Shown here: one piece after another, positions 36,621-47,453 of the stretch
How the letters are laid out: each line of letters begins with the position of its first letter
How positions within the stretch are numbered: position 1 is the first letter of the stretch
Source: CAWIVH01 sp963839475
GTDB taxonomy: Bacteria; Acidobacteriota; UBA6911
Length of the DNA: 64,000 nucleotides
Assembly (NCBI GenBank): GCA_963839475.1
Contig: CAWIVH010000016.1
Span: 6,858-70,857, forward strand
Direction: 5' to 3'
Position numbers and translations under genes: made by a program
The notes under the pieces: model-generated
Databases searched by the model: none
Told to the model about the DNA's origin: nothing
The model's input: only the letters and a program-made list of their open reading frames with translations

Positions 36621-36856
36621 AGTCGTTTTCCTTACCGTGGACCTGCGCCACGCTCTCTGTAAAGTTGGTTCCGGGCCTCAATTGGCTCCACTTCCGCATG
36701 GAATTACCTTTGGTATTCTTCTAGCACGGCTGGCGCCCAATGCTGCATTGACTTTGCCTTACCGTGTAAGTTCTTGAGCCGAAGAATGTTTTGTCCATTG
36801 ATAGGCGCTGTTCTTCCGCTATAGGCTCGGCGCTCGTCAGCAGTGAGGATACTCCC

Positions 36857-38043
36857 GTGTCAGCTGAATTTTCCCCACGACAACTGATTTGCTTTGGAGA
36901 ATTCAGGGCTGATCTGCAGTTGGGCCGACTTTTCAAGCGGGGAATAAAGCTCAAGCTGCGTGAGCAATCGTTCCAAGTGTTGGCGACGCTGCTGGACTAT
37001 CCCGGGCAGATCGTCACACGAGAGGAACTCAGGCGGCGGCTCTGGCCGGACGGTGTCTTCGTTGATTTCGATAAAAGTGTGAATACTGCCGACGGAAGGT
37101 TGCGGGAGGCACTTGGTGATTCTGCGGAGCATCCACGCTTCATTGAAACCCTGCCCAAGCGCGGTTACCGCATGGAAAGGATGACTCCCGAAGCGACGGA
37201 AGGAGCCAAGCAGCACTTCAAGGAGGCCATTAAGCTCGATCCTGAGTTCGCGCTTGCTTATGTTGCTTTGGCGGACCTTTACTCGCAGGTGGGCTACCTT
37301 GGCTACGTGCGCCCCAGAGATGCATATTCGATTGGTTTCCCCTGCGCGCTGCGCGCGGTCGAAATCGACGGCACGCTAGCCGAAGCACACGCGGTGCTCG
37401 CCGAATACCATAAACAGCTCGACTGCAACTGGTCGGCAGCCGAGCATGAGATGGCCAGGGCACTCGAACTCAACCGTGCGTCGCCGCTTGTGAGGATGCG
37501 CCACGCCTTGGTTATTCTGATGCCGCACAACCGGATGGGAGAAGCCATCGCCGAGCTCGAATGCGCCCTCAAAACAGATCCGCTCGCCGGCCTCACGCGC
37601 ACATGGCTCGGAATCATGTGGGCCTTGGCACGGGATTACGACCGTGCAATCGACGAAGCCAAGGTCCTGTTCGAACTCGACCCGGCCTCATGCTGGCCCC
37701 CCTTCATAAGGGGAATCTCCTACCGACAGAAGTACTTTGAAGAGTCTCTCCGTGGGCACTAAGGCCGGACTTCGCTGAAGAGGCCATCACGATGCACCGG
37801 AGGGCGGCCGAGTTAGCTTCGGGAGCGGAAGTGTTTCTTGGATGGCTTGGCCTCGCTTTAGGGGTATGCGGGAGGAAGGCCGAGGCGCGCGCAGTACTGG
37901 AGCAGGTCCAGCGATCCGAACGTTACATTCTTCCGACTGTCCTCGCCCATATGGTATCTCTACCTGGGGAGTTCCGTTCTTATATCCCTTCTGTCGCGTT
38001 CGGAAGCCGTGTGCGGGAAGGCTTGGGAGCAGCGAATGCCTGA
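36857..38043 (+). pseudogene. Winged-helix / TPR regulator, broken and internally deleted
   Basis: From a GTG at 36857 (GAGGA about 9 nt upstream) the frame encodes an OmpR-type winged helix (FGEFRADLQLGRLFKRGIKL, LWPDGVFVDFDKSVNTADGR, RFIETLPKRGYR). It passes directly into TPR units (AIKLDPEFALAYVALADLY onward), without the linker and often membrane helix found in full CadC/TPR regulators. The frame stops at 37762; the next TPR unit (FAEEAITMHRRAAELAS, GRKAEARAVLEQV) continues in another frame to 38043. So an internal deletion and a frameshift. Confidence 0.7.
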
Positions 38044-38152
38044 TCTTGCTCACAGACGGCTCTTGCCGACCTCATCCTCGACCTGGTCCGGGATAACCGG
38101 ATGCCAGGTCGAGGCAGATCATCATGATAACTTTGAGGTCTATCCTATGAGA

Positions 38153-40336
<2,184 letters not shown>

Positions 40337-40366
40337 GGATTCTCTCCTTTCGTTAATTGCTCTCAC

Positions 40367-40498
40367 TTACTTGGTCAAGTTGCTTATAGGAATCTGCTTT
40401 TCGGGATCGCGCGACGATACTTTTCGCCAGGCCATGAAGGAGAACTGGCTGCCCGCGACAGGGATCCCCGCCCAAGCCGTCAATGGTTTCTTGTCCAT
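40367..40498 (-). pseudogene. Vestigial monofunctional catalase N terminus
   Basis: A 43-codon frame with a strong GGGGAG ribosome site starts MDKKPLTAWAGIPVAGSQFS, close to the K-PLTT-x-AG-x-PV-x-DNQNS start of KatA/KatE catalases, then runs into unrelated residues and ends 30 bp before katG. Either a relic of a replaced catalase gene or a retained leader peptide; the match is short. Confidence 0.4.
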
Positions 40499-40525
40499 GG
40501 CGCTCCCCTTTTCAAGGCGGCCTAT

Positions 40526-40556
40526 TTAGACACCTTCCCAGTTTAGAAGGCGTCTA
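40526..40556. promoter_or_regulatory. 11-bp inverted repeat between perR and katG
   Basis: TAGACACCTTC (40527-40537) and GAAGGCGTCTA (40546-40556), 8-nt spacer, one mismatch. It lies after the perR stop and before katG. It could be a terminator without T run or a regulator site; it does not look like a PerR box. Confidence 0.35.
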
Positions 40557-40577
40557 GATTGGCGACAAAAAAAGGCG

Positions 40578-40973
40578 CTACCTGCGTCTTCTGCCGCGCA
40601 TTACGACCTGGTATTCCCGGACTTCGAAGCCCTCGATAGATTTTTCCCCCCTGACCTTCAGCGCTTCCCAGGGAACGTCGATCACCTTCCCAGTATCCTC
40701 GTCGATAAAGTGGTGGTGCGGCTCGACGTGGGGATCGAAAACCACGACTCCCTCTCTGAGCGGCTGAGGCTTGAGGAGCCCCTTCTCGGCAAATAGGTTG
40801 AGGGTGTTGTACACCGTGGCACGGGAGATGGTTGGGCAGCGAGACCGCACCTGCATCCATACTTCATCTGCGGTAGGATGGGTGGCGGTGCTCAAAACGA
40901 ATTCGGCAACGGCAATGCGCTGAGGCGTGGGTTGAATCCCAGAATTACGGAGCCGGTCGATAACAGTGCTCAT
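40578..40973 (-). CDS. perR: PerR-like Fur-family peroxide regulator
   Basis: 131 residues. An N-terminal winged helix (IQPTPQRIAVAEFVLS, ADEVWMQV, ISRATVYNTLNLFAEKGLL) and a dimer domain with metal ligands (FDPHVEPHHHFIDED). The two CxxC motifs of structural zinc in classical PerR/Fur are absent; the protein has one Cys only (RSRCPTIS). It precedes katG on the same strand, so it should repress katG until peroxide oxidises its metal site. The basic tail ends GRRRR. An operator-like palindrome lies over its own promoter. Confidence 0.88.
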   Translation of the reverse strand: MSTVIDRLRNSGIQPTPQRIAVAEFVLSTATHPTADEVWMQVRSRCPTISRATVYNTLNLFAEKGLLKPQPLREGVVVFDPHVEPHHHFIDEDTGKVIDVPWEALKVRGEKSIEGFEVREYQVVMRGRRRR

Positions 40974-40979
40974 TAAGCG

Positions 40980-41010
40980 TTAGAATAAGTCTATTATAAG
41001 ATAAAGTCAA
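40980..41010 (-). promoter_or_regulatory. perR promoter with overlapping Fur/PerR-box-like palindrome
   Basis: On the minus strand TTGACT (41010-41005), 17 nt, TATTCT (40987-40982). The start would fall about 40975, two bases before the ATG, so the mRNA is nearly leaderless; no Shine-Dalgarno is seen. The palindrome TTAGAATA / TATTATAA (40980-40987 and 40992-40999, one mismatch, 4-nt spacer) covers the -10 and spacer and resembles the PerR box. Confidence 0.55.
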
Positions 41011-41181
41011 TCGATGCGGTGACACGGTTGCTTGTTGCTCTCACATGCGGCAGGTGCGCCAAGTAGAACTGCCATACCGTCAGGTTCTGACTGCACGGCC
41101 ATCGCAGTTGGCAGCTCTAACCTATTCCTTGCCCATGATCCTCTGAATCGCTCTGCTGCCGGTCTTTGAGTGCCCCAGTGA

Positions 41182-41355
41182 AGCGTCAAGGTCGTTGAAA
41201 TGTACCCGGGCAGCTGGTACATCCGGGTCGTATACAATTATTTCCTCAAGACCAAGCAAATCGATTCCAAAGAGCGCGCGGTCGAGGTCAGCCGTAAGCT
41301 GACCACGGCGCTCGATACCAAAAATGCAAACAATCTGCAAATGGAGGCTGCCACC
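41182..41355 (+). repeat. 174-bp direct repeat, copy 2 (integrase 5' end without start codon)
   Basis: Near-identical to 35061-35234. The base triplet before the repeat is TGA here and ATG in copy 1, so copy 2 begins at integrase codon 2. The repeat ends at the same base in both. Confidence 0.95.
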
Positions 41356-42154
41356 TTTGTGTGGCCAACAATTCCAATTTAGCTGAAAGATTCAGGTGTC
41401 GGAAACGCCGCGAGAAATCACATGTCCCGCTCAAGTTCCTAATGTTGGCAACTTTCTCAGATCATAATGTGGTCAGTTTTCGGCTGGTGCCCAGGTATCA
41501 CACGGCGGAGATCTCCGACAATCGGCGCATGGACGGTTGGGTTTTGATCGAGTTCGCCTCAATATCAATGAGATTTCTCGTCCGCTTTATGCTGGCCGCG
41601 GCCATGAATCCCTGCCAGTGCGGATGCACAAAGATCAAAGGCTGGCAGGAGTAGCCGTCGGCGAAATTTGAAATTCTGATATGGGCTCATGATATAAAGG
41701 CCAGTGACGGCGCCAGCCGCTCTGGGACATTCACTTTGCCACAATCAGATCTAGTCCAGCAAAAATAGGAATTGATATCTCAATTGTCGCCGGAATGATG
41801 GTCGCTGTCTGCCGGGAGGATGGCTGATAGTCGAACGGCGCCCGAGAGTTTCACCCATGCGCCGGTACCGAACCAGCTTCTGATAAGGCAGGCATTATGT
41901 CGACTTGCCGGCACAATCGGGAGTTCAGGCTGAAACGATGTTGCCGTACAGAAATTATCACACACGTTTCCCTACTGGAGCTTCACCTGTGCCACAGGAG
42001 CATTACCATCGGCGAGGGTTTAGGAGATTTACCCGCGCGAATTTCTGCATTACACTAAGACCATCTGCTGTATAAGGGCGGTTAAATGCTCATCAAATCG
42101 TGTGGCGATAGCTTGATTATCTCAAAATAGTGGCTGGGCAAAATCGGATTACTT
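41356..42154. other. About 800 bp of decayed sequence, no intact gene
   Basis: Contains the ComM fragment and, at 41876-41914, a 39-bp stretch related to 62655-62693 (33 of 39 bases equal, all differences transitions), an old dispersed repeat. No RNA gene or intact protein gene. Confidence 0.4.
41535..41624 (+). pseudogene. ComM/YifB (Mg-chelatase-like AAA) fragment
   Basis: A 30-codon stretch ending VRFMLAAAMNPCQCG matches the highly conserved PARFMLVAAMNPCPCG segment of ComM. No other part of the gene is present nearby. Confidence 0.45.
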
Positions 42155-45100
42155 ATGGCTATGTCCGCACCTGGAAAGAGCGAGCAAGACAGGGCCTCGG
42201 CACTCTCGCAATCGCACTCAGCAGGCAATCGGGCCTCAATCCTGGCGTGGCTGCCCGTCATAGGTTCTGCTGCGGCCGTTGCCATTATTTTATACCTGCA
42301 CATTGATGCGGCCTGGAACTCTCCAGTGCTCCTGCTGTTTTTGAATACGCTTTTCCTGTCCATAGTCTCGTTTTTGGTGTCCATCCTGGCGGGCCAGAGC
42401 TATTTGGCTGGACAGGGCAAAGCGGTCTTGCTGCTGGGATGCGGAACGCTGGCCCTGGGCCTGGGCGCAGTCCTGGCCGGCCTGCCGCCGGCGCGAAATG
42501 ATCCCAACTACACGATAACGATGTACAACACAGCAGCCCTCCTGGCTTCAATCTGCAACCTTGCCGGCGCGGGCTGGGCCTTGAGGGTAAAGGAGTCGCC
42601 TCGGAGTCCATCAGGCGTGCTGATGGCGGTCCTATACCCCTCCATCATCCTGTTCCTGATCCTGGAGACGGCCGCCGTACGGGAAGGGCTCCTGCCTGCG
42701 TTTTTCATCGAAGGATATGGAGCGACTGCCTGCAACCTGGCCACTCTCTGGACGGCAGCCGGCCTATTCTCCATCTCCGCCCTCTTATTGTGGAACTGCT
42801 ATCGCCGGACCCGATCCGCCTTTATGCGATGGTATTCCATGGGATTGATGTTGATCGTGATAGGGCTTTTGGCCGTATCGCTGCAAAGACATTTCGGGAG
42901 TCCGTTGAACTGGGCCGGGCGCGGCGCGCAGTACGTGGGCGGGGTTTATATGTTGGTCGCCGTGATCTGCACCGCCCGGCAGAACCGAAAATGGACGATT
43001 TCCATAGAGGCCGCGTTACGCCAGAGCGAAGACCGATATCGTTCCCTGATGGAAATGTCCCCTGAGGCTGTTTTCGTCGACCGGGACGGCCGGGTTGTGT
43101 TCGTCAACCCGGCGGCAGTCGGGCTTTTCGGCGCCGCCTCCGCCGAGCTTCTGCTGGGGCGCTCGCCCTTCGACCTGTTCCATCCGGACTTTCATGGCAT
43201 CATCCGGGGAAGGATATCGGCACTGCTGGACGGCAAGGCGGTGCCGATTATCGAAGCGCGGATTCGACGGATCGACGGCGGTGTGCGGGACGTGGCGCTT
43301 GCGGCAGCAGCTGTTGACGACGGGAACGGCCGGGCAATCCAGGTCGTACTTCGGGACGTGACCGAGCGCAAGCAGGCCGAGACTCTGGTGCGCAGCGGCG
43401 AGGAGAGACTGCGCCTGGCGCTCGATGCCGGGCACATGGCGACGTGGGACTGGCATGTCCCCAGCGGTGAGGTCGTCTGGAACGACCACCACTTCCGCAT
43501 GTTGGGTTACGAACCCGGCGAAATCGCCCCCGGCTACAGCGCCTGGGCGGATCGGATCCATCCCGACGACCGTGCCGCCACCGAAACTGCGCTTCGACAG
43601 AGCATGGACAAGGGCGCCGATTATTCCGCCGAGTTCCGGGTGTGCATGCCCGATGGCGAGGTGCGGTGGCTCGAGGCCCGCGGCCGGTTCGAGCATGATC
43701 CGGCAGGCGACCCGACCCGCTCCTACGGTGTCATGATAGACATAACGGACCGAAAAAAGGCAGAGGAGGAACGTCATTTCCTCCTGGACGAATTGCAGGC
43801 CGTGCTCGATGCCGCCCCCGTGGCCATCTGGATCGCCCACGACCCCGAGTGCCGGCGCATCACCGGCAACGCCTTTGCCGATGAAATGGTCATGAACGTC
43901 CGTCGCGGCGAAAACATTTCCCGCAGCGCCGCACCCGGCGAAACGGTGATCCCCTACAGGACCCTGCGCAATGGGAAGGAACTCAAGCCGGAGGAGTTGC
44001 CCGCTCAGTTTGCCGCCAGCACGGGCCGGCGTTTGCTGGACCAGGAAATGGACCTTGTCTTCCCCGACGGGAGGATCGTTTCCATGCTGATGGGCGCTCT
44101 TCCGCTCTTCGACGGCCATGGCCGTGTGCGGGGCAGCGTTACCGCGGGTGTCGATATCACCCAACTCAAGCAAGCGGAACAAATGGTGCGGGAAAGTGAG
44201 CAGCGCTTTCGGTCTCTGTTCAACGGCATGATCGAGGGATTTGCCATCCACGAAATTATTGTGAATGACGACGGGACCCCGGAGGACTACCGTTTCCTTG
44301 ACATCAACCCGGCCTTCGAGCAAATGACCGGCCTCAGGCGCGAGGATGTGGTCGGCAGGACCCACAACGAGGTTCTACCGGGGGATGACCCGAAATGGCT
44401 TGCGATGTACGGCGAAGTCGCCCTGACAGGCAAGCCCGTCCAGTTCGAGAATTACTCGCCGGCACTCAGGCGGCATTACGAAGTTGTGGCGTATCGACCG
44501 GCACCGATGCAGTTTGCCGTCATTTTTATGGATATAACATTCCGCAAACAGTCCGACGAGGCGCTCCGCAAAGCGTTGGCCGCGGCCGAAGAAGGCCAGA
44601 GGACCCTGGCGGCCCTGATGGAATACGCGCCTGAAGGCATCACCATTGCCGATGCCCCGGCTGTGAACATACGGATGGTCAGCCGCTATGGCCAGGATGT
44701 GCTTGGCGCCCACCACGATCAAATGACCGCCGGTGAGGTGGCGCGACGATGGACGGTTTACCATGCCGACGGCATCACGCCCCTGGCCACGGAAGAACTG
44801 CCCCTGGTTCGGGCGATCCAGCGCGGGGAGACCGTGCAGAATGCCGAACTGGTCCAGGTCAACCAGCAGGGAAAACGAATGTGGCTGCTGTGCAACGCCG
44901 GGCCAATTCGTGACGATGTCGGGAGCATAGTCGGTGGAATCGTCGTGTGGCGGGACATTACCGAGCGGCGGCGGGTCGAAGAAATGCTGCGCGAAGGCGA
45001 GGAGCGTTTGCGCCTGGCCCAGGAAAGCGCCAATGTGGGGATTTGGGACTGGAAAGTCGAAACCGGCGCCCTTGATTTCACCCCGGAACTCAATAAGCTT

Positions 45101-46975
45101 TATGGTCTGCCCTCCGGGGCCATCAGAACGTACAAGGATTGGCGCGACCGGGTGCATCCCGAAGACATCAGCAGGATCGAGAAATCGCGCGATGAAGCTA
45201 TAGCCAGGCACGAATCGTTTAATCTGGAGTTCCGCGGCCGCCATTCCTGCGGCGAGTATCGCTGGATATCGACCCAGGGCGGTGCGATCTATGACGAATC
45301 GGGCAAGGTTCTGAGGGTGCTCGGCGTCAACCTGGACATCACCGATCGCAAAAGGGCCGAGGAAACGATCCGCAATAGCGAACGCCTATATCGCGGAATC
45401 GGCGAATCCATAGACTACGGCGTCTGGGTCTGCGCTCCCGACGGCCGCAATATTTACGCCAGCGAATCATTTCTAAAACTGGTGGGCATGACCCAGCAAC
45501 AGTGCTCCGATTTCGGCTGGGGAGACGTTCTCCATCCGGATGACGCTGAACGAACTATAAATGCATGGAAGGAATGCGTCCGCACGGGCGGGACCTGGGA
45601 TATCGAACACCGGTTCCGCGGCGTGGACGGCCGGTGGCATCCCATCCTGGCCCGCGGCGTACCGGTGAGAAACGACCGTGGCGAGATCACTTGCTGGGCG
45701 GGGATCAACCTCGATATTCGTCGCATCAAACAGGCGGAGGAGGCCGTTGCACGGCGCAATGCCCTGCTCGCCGGTATTAACAACGTGTTCGAAGCAGCCA
45801 TGCAAAGGCAGTCAGAGGAGGAATTCTGCGAGGCCTGCCTGGACGTAGCCGAGAGCGTCACCGGAAGCAGGATCAGCTTCATCGGCGAAATGGGCACCGA
45901 CGGATACCTTCACAGCCTGGCCATCAGCAATCCCGGACGGGCCGCCTGCAAAAGTACAGACCAGGCGGGCCTCCGCAGGCCGCCGGGCAACTTCCCGATT
46001 CACGGAATCTACGGAAGGGTGCTGAAGGATGGCAAAGGTTTGATTGTCAATGATCCTCCCTCCCATCCCGATCGCATAGGCCTGCCGGAGGGCCATCCGC
46101 CGCTGACCGCCTTCCTCGGCGTCCCGCTGATGCGTGGCGAAAAGCTTTTCGGGATGATTGCGGTGGGGAACCGGGATGGCGGCTACCGTGCGGAAGACCA
46201 GCTGGCCCTGGAGACGCTGGCGCCGGCTTTCATGGCGACCCTGGGTCGCAAGCGGGCCGAGGAAGCCCGGCGCAGGACCGTCGAAGAATTGCAGCGCTCT
46301 AACAGGGAGCTGGAACAGTTTGCCTATATTTCCAGCCATGATCTGCAGGAGCCATTACGCCAGGTGCAAGCTTTTGTTCAATTGCTGCGTGACCGTTATT
46401 CCGACAAACTCGACGGCAAGGCGGCCCAATATATGCAGTTCGTGTATGATGGAGCCGCGCGGATGAGCGACCTGGTCGGGGGACTCCTGGCCTACTCACG
46501 GCTCGGCGGGCACGACGCTCCCCGCCAGCCAGTACCTTGCCAGCTGGCCATGGATACCGCTCTGGCCAACCTCCAGGCAAGCATCGCAGAATCCCGCGCC
46601 AGGATTACACACGATGAACTGCCGACGGTGATGGCCGGGTCGACGCTGTTGACACAACTGTTCCAAAACCTCATAGGCAACGCCATCAAGTTCCACAGGG
46701 ATGGCGTACCGCCTGCCGTCCACGTCGGGTGCCGGCGCGAAGGCGCAGTCTGGCTGTTTTCGGTGAGCGACAACGGCATTGGCATCAGCCGGGAGCACCA
46801 TGAAAGAGTCTTCATGATTTTCCAGCGCCTCCACGGCCGTGCAAAATACCCCGGGACGGGTATCGGCCTTGCTATCTGCAAAAAGATCGTTGAGCAGCAC
46901 GGAGGCCGGATCTGGATCGAGTCGGATCCTGGAACAGGCTCAACCTTTTGCTTTACAATGCCGCAGGAGCTTTAG
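42155..46975 (+). CDS. Giant membrane-anchored sensor histidine kinase with seven PAS domains and a GAF domain
   Basis: 1606 residues. About seven helices (about 30-285) form a MASE-like membrane sensor. Seven PAS domains follow (about 290-410, 415-535, 540-675, 680-800, 810-940, 945-1070 and 1075-1200), each ending in the DIT-x-RK-x-AE type motif (DVTERKQAE, DITDRKKAE, DITERRRVE). A GAF domain (about 1210-1370) precedes HisKA with SHDLQEPLRQVQAF and a HATPase (NLIGNAIKFHRDG, VSDNGIGISREH, GTGIGLAICKKIVEQHGG). It lacks its own receiver; the receiver gene follows after 2 bp. Probably integrates many cytoplasmic signals such as redox or ligands. The PAS domains lack the LOV Cys motif. Confidence 0.93.
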   Translation: MAMSAPGKSEQDRASALSQSHSAGNRASILAWLPVIGSAAAVAIILYLHIDAAWNSPVLLLFLNTLFLSIVSFLVSILAGQSYLAGQGKAVLLLGCGTLALGLGAVLAGLPPARNDPNYTITMYNTAALLASICNLAGAGWALRVKESPRSPSGVLMAVLYPSIILFLILETAAVREGLLPAFFIEGYGATACNLATLWTAAGLFSISALLLWNCYRRTRSAFMRWYSMGLMLIVIGLLAVSLQRHFGSPLNWAGRGAQYVGGVYMLVAVICTARQNRKWTISIEAALRQSEDRYRSLMEMSPEAVFVDRDGRVVFVNPAAVGLFGAASAELLLGRSPFDLFHPDFHGIIRGRISALLDGKAVPIIEARIRRIDGGVRDVALAAAAVDDGNGRAIQVVLRDVTERKQAETLVRSGEERLRLALDAGHMATWDWHVPSGEVVWNDHHFRMLGYEPGEIAPGYSAWADRIHPDDRAATETALRQSMDKGADYSAEFRVCMPDGEVRWLEARGRFEHDPAGDPTRSYGVMIDITDRKKAEEERHFLLDELQAVLDAAPVAIWIAHDPECRRITGNAFADEMVMNVRRGENISRSAAPGETVIPYRTLRNGKELKPEELPAQFAASTGRRLLDQEMDLVFPDGRIVSMLMGALPLFDGHGRVRGSVTAGVDITQLKQAEQMVRESEQRFRSLFNGMIEGFAIHEIIVNDDGTPEDYRFLDINPAFEQMTGLRREDVVGRTHNEVLPGDDPKWLAMYGEVALTGKPVQFENYSPALRRHYEVVAYRPAPMQFAVIFMDITFRKQSDEALRKALAAAEEGQRTLAALMEYAPEGITIADAPAVNIRMVSRYGQDVLGAHHDQMTAGEVARRWTVYHADGITPLATEELPLVRAIQRGETVQNAELVQVNQQGKRMWLLCNAGPIRDDVGSIVGGIVVWRDITERRRVEEMLREGEERLRLAQESANVGIWDWKVETGALDFTPELNKLYGLPSGAIRTYKDWRDRVHPEDISRIEKSRDEAIARHESFNLEFRGRHSCGEYRWISTQGGAIYDESGKVLRVLGVNLDITDRKRAEETIRNSERLYRGIGESIDYGVWVCAPDGRNIYASESFLKLVGMTQQQCSDFGWGDVLHPDDAERTINAWKECVRTGGTWDIEHRFRGVDGRWHPILARGVPVRNDRGEITCWAGINLDIRRIKQAEEAVARRNALLAGINNVFEAAMQRQSEEEFCEACLDVAESVTGSRISFIGEMGTDGYLHSLAISNPGRAACKSTDQAGLRRPPGNFPIHGIYGRVLKDGKGLIVNDPPSHPDRIGLPEGHPPLTAFLGVPLMRGEKLFGMIAVGNRDGGYRAEDQLALETLAPAFMATLGRKRAEEARRRTVEELQRSNRELEQFAYISSHDLQEPLRQVQAFVQLLRDRYSDKLDGKAAQYMQFVYDGAARMSDLVGGLLAYSRLGGHDAPRQPVPCQLAMDTALANLQASIAESRARITHDELPTVMAGSTLLTQLFQNLIGNAIKFHRDGVPPAVHVGCRREGAVWLFSVSDNGIGISREHHERVFMIFQRLHGRAKYPGTGIGLAICKKIVEQHGGRIWIESDPGTGSTFCFTMPQEL

Positions 46976-46977
46976 GT

Positions 46978-47415
46978 ATGTGTGTATCCGGTCATGGCGA
47001 CCTCGTAATCCTGATCGTCGAGGACAATCCCGCCGACGTGCTTTTCTTTCAGGAGGCTGTCGAAGCAACCGGGATTGCAGCCACCTTGTTCGTTGCGGGC
47101 GATGGCAGCGAGACCATACATTTCCTCCGGCGGCAGGGAATGCATTCCGGCGCCCCTCGGCCTGATGTTATGGTACTGGACCTTAACCTGCCCATCCGGA
47201 ATGGGCAGGAGGTGCTTATAGAAATCATGGCGGACCCGGATTTGCGGTCGATCCCGGTGGCCATTCTGACCACCTCGACATCCGAAAGCTCGGTATGCGG
47301 CCTGTGCCCTCCCGGCCGCTGCCTCTATTTCACCAAAACGCCGCATTTTCAGGAGCTTCAGGACATCGTTCTGGCCATCGCCGCGCATGCGAGTGCGATG
47401 CGGTCAACAGGGTAG
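46978..47415 (+). CDS. Single-domain (Rcp1-like) response regulator
   Basis: 145 residues from ATG 46978 (GGAG 8 nt upstream). Acidic pair in VEDNPADVLFF, phospho-acceptor Asp in VMVLDLNLPIRNG, Thr/Ser in ILTTST and Lys in YFTKTP. No output domain; works as a phospho-relay or by protein contact. The alpha-4 region reads VCGLCPPGRC, unlike the usual A-x-x-x-G-A-x-x-Y; the next frame reads RYAACALPAAA, so two compensating indels are possible between about 47290 and 47325. Pairs with the giant kinase. Confidence 0.85.
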   Translation: MCVSGHGDLVILIVEDNPADVLFFQEAVEATGIAATLFVAGDGSETIHFLRRQGMHSGAPRPDVMVLDLNLPIRNGQEVLIEIMADPDLRSIPVAILTTSTSESSVCGLCPPGRCLYFTKTPHFQELQDIVLAIAAHASAMRSTG

Positions 47416-47453
47416 CGCCGATCGGAAGACCCTCCTCGGGAAGGAGGCTTCAA

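Noticed and set aside
43016..44365. 449-codon minus-strand frame inside the giant kinase
   Set aside because: Antisense shadow of GC-rich PAS coding sequence; no family features.
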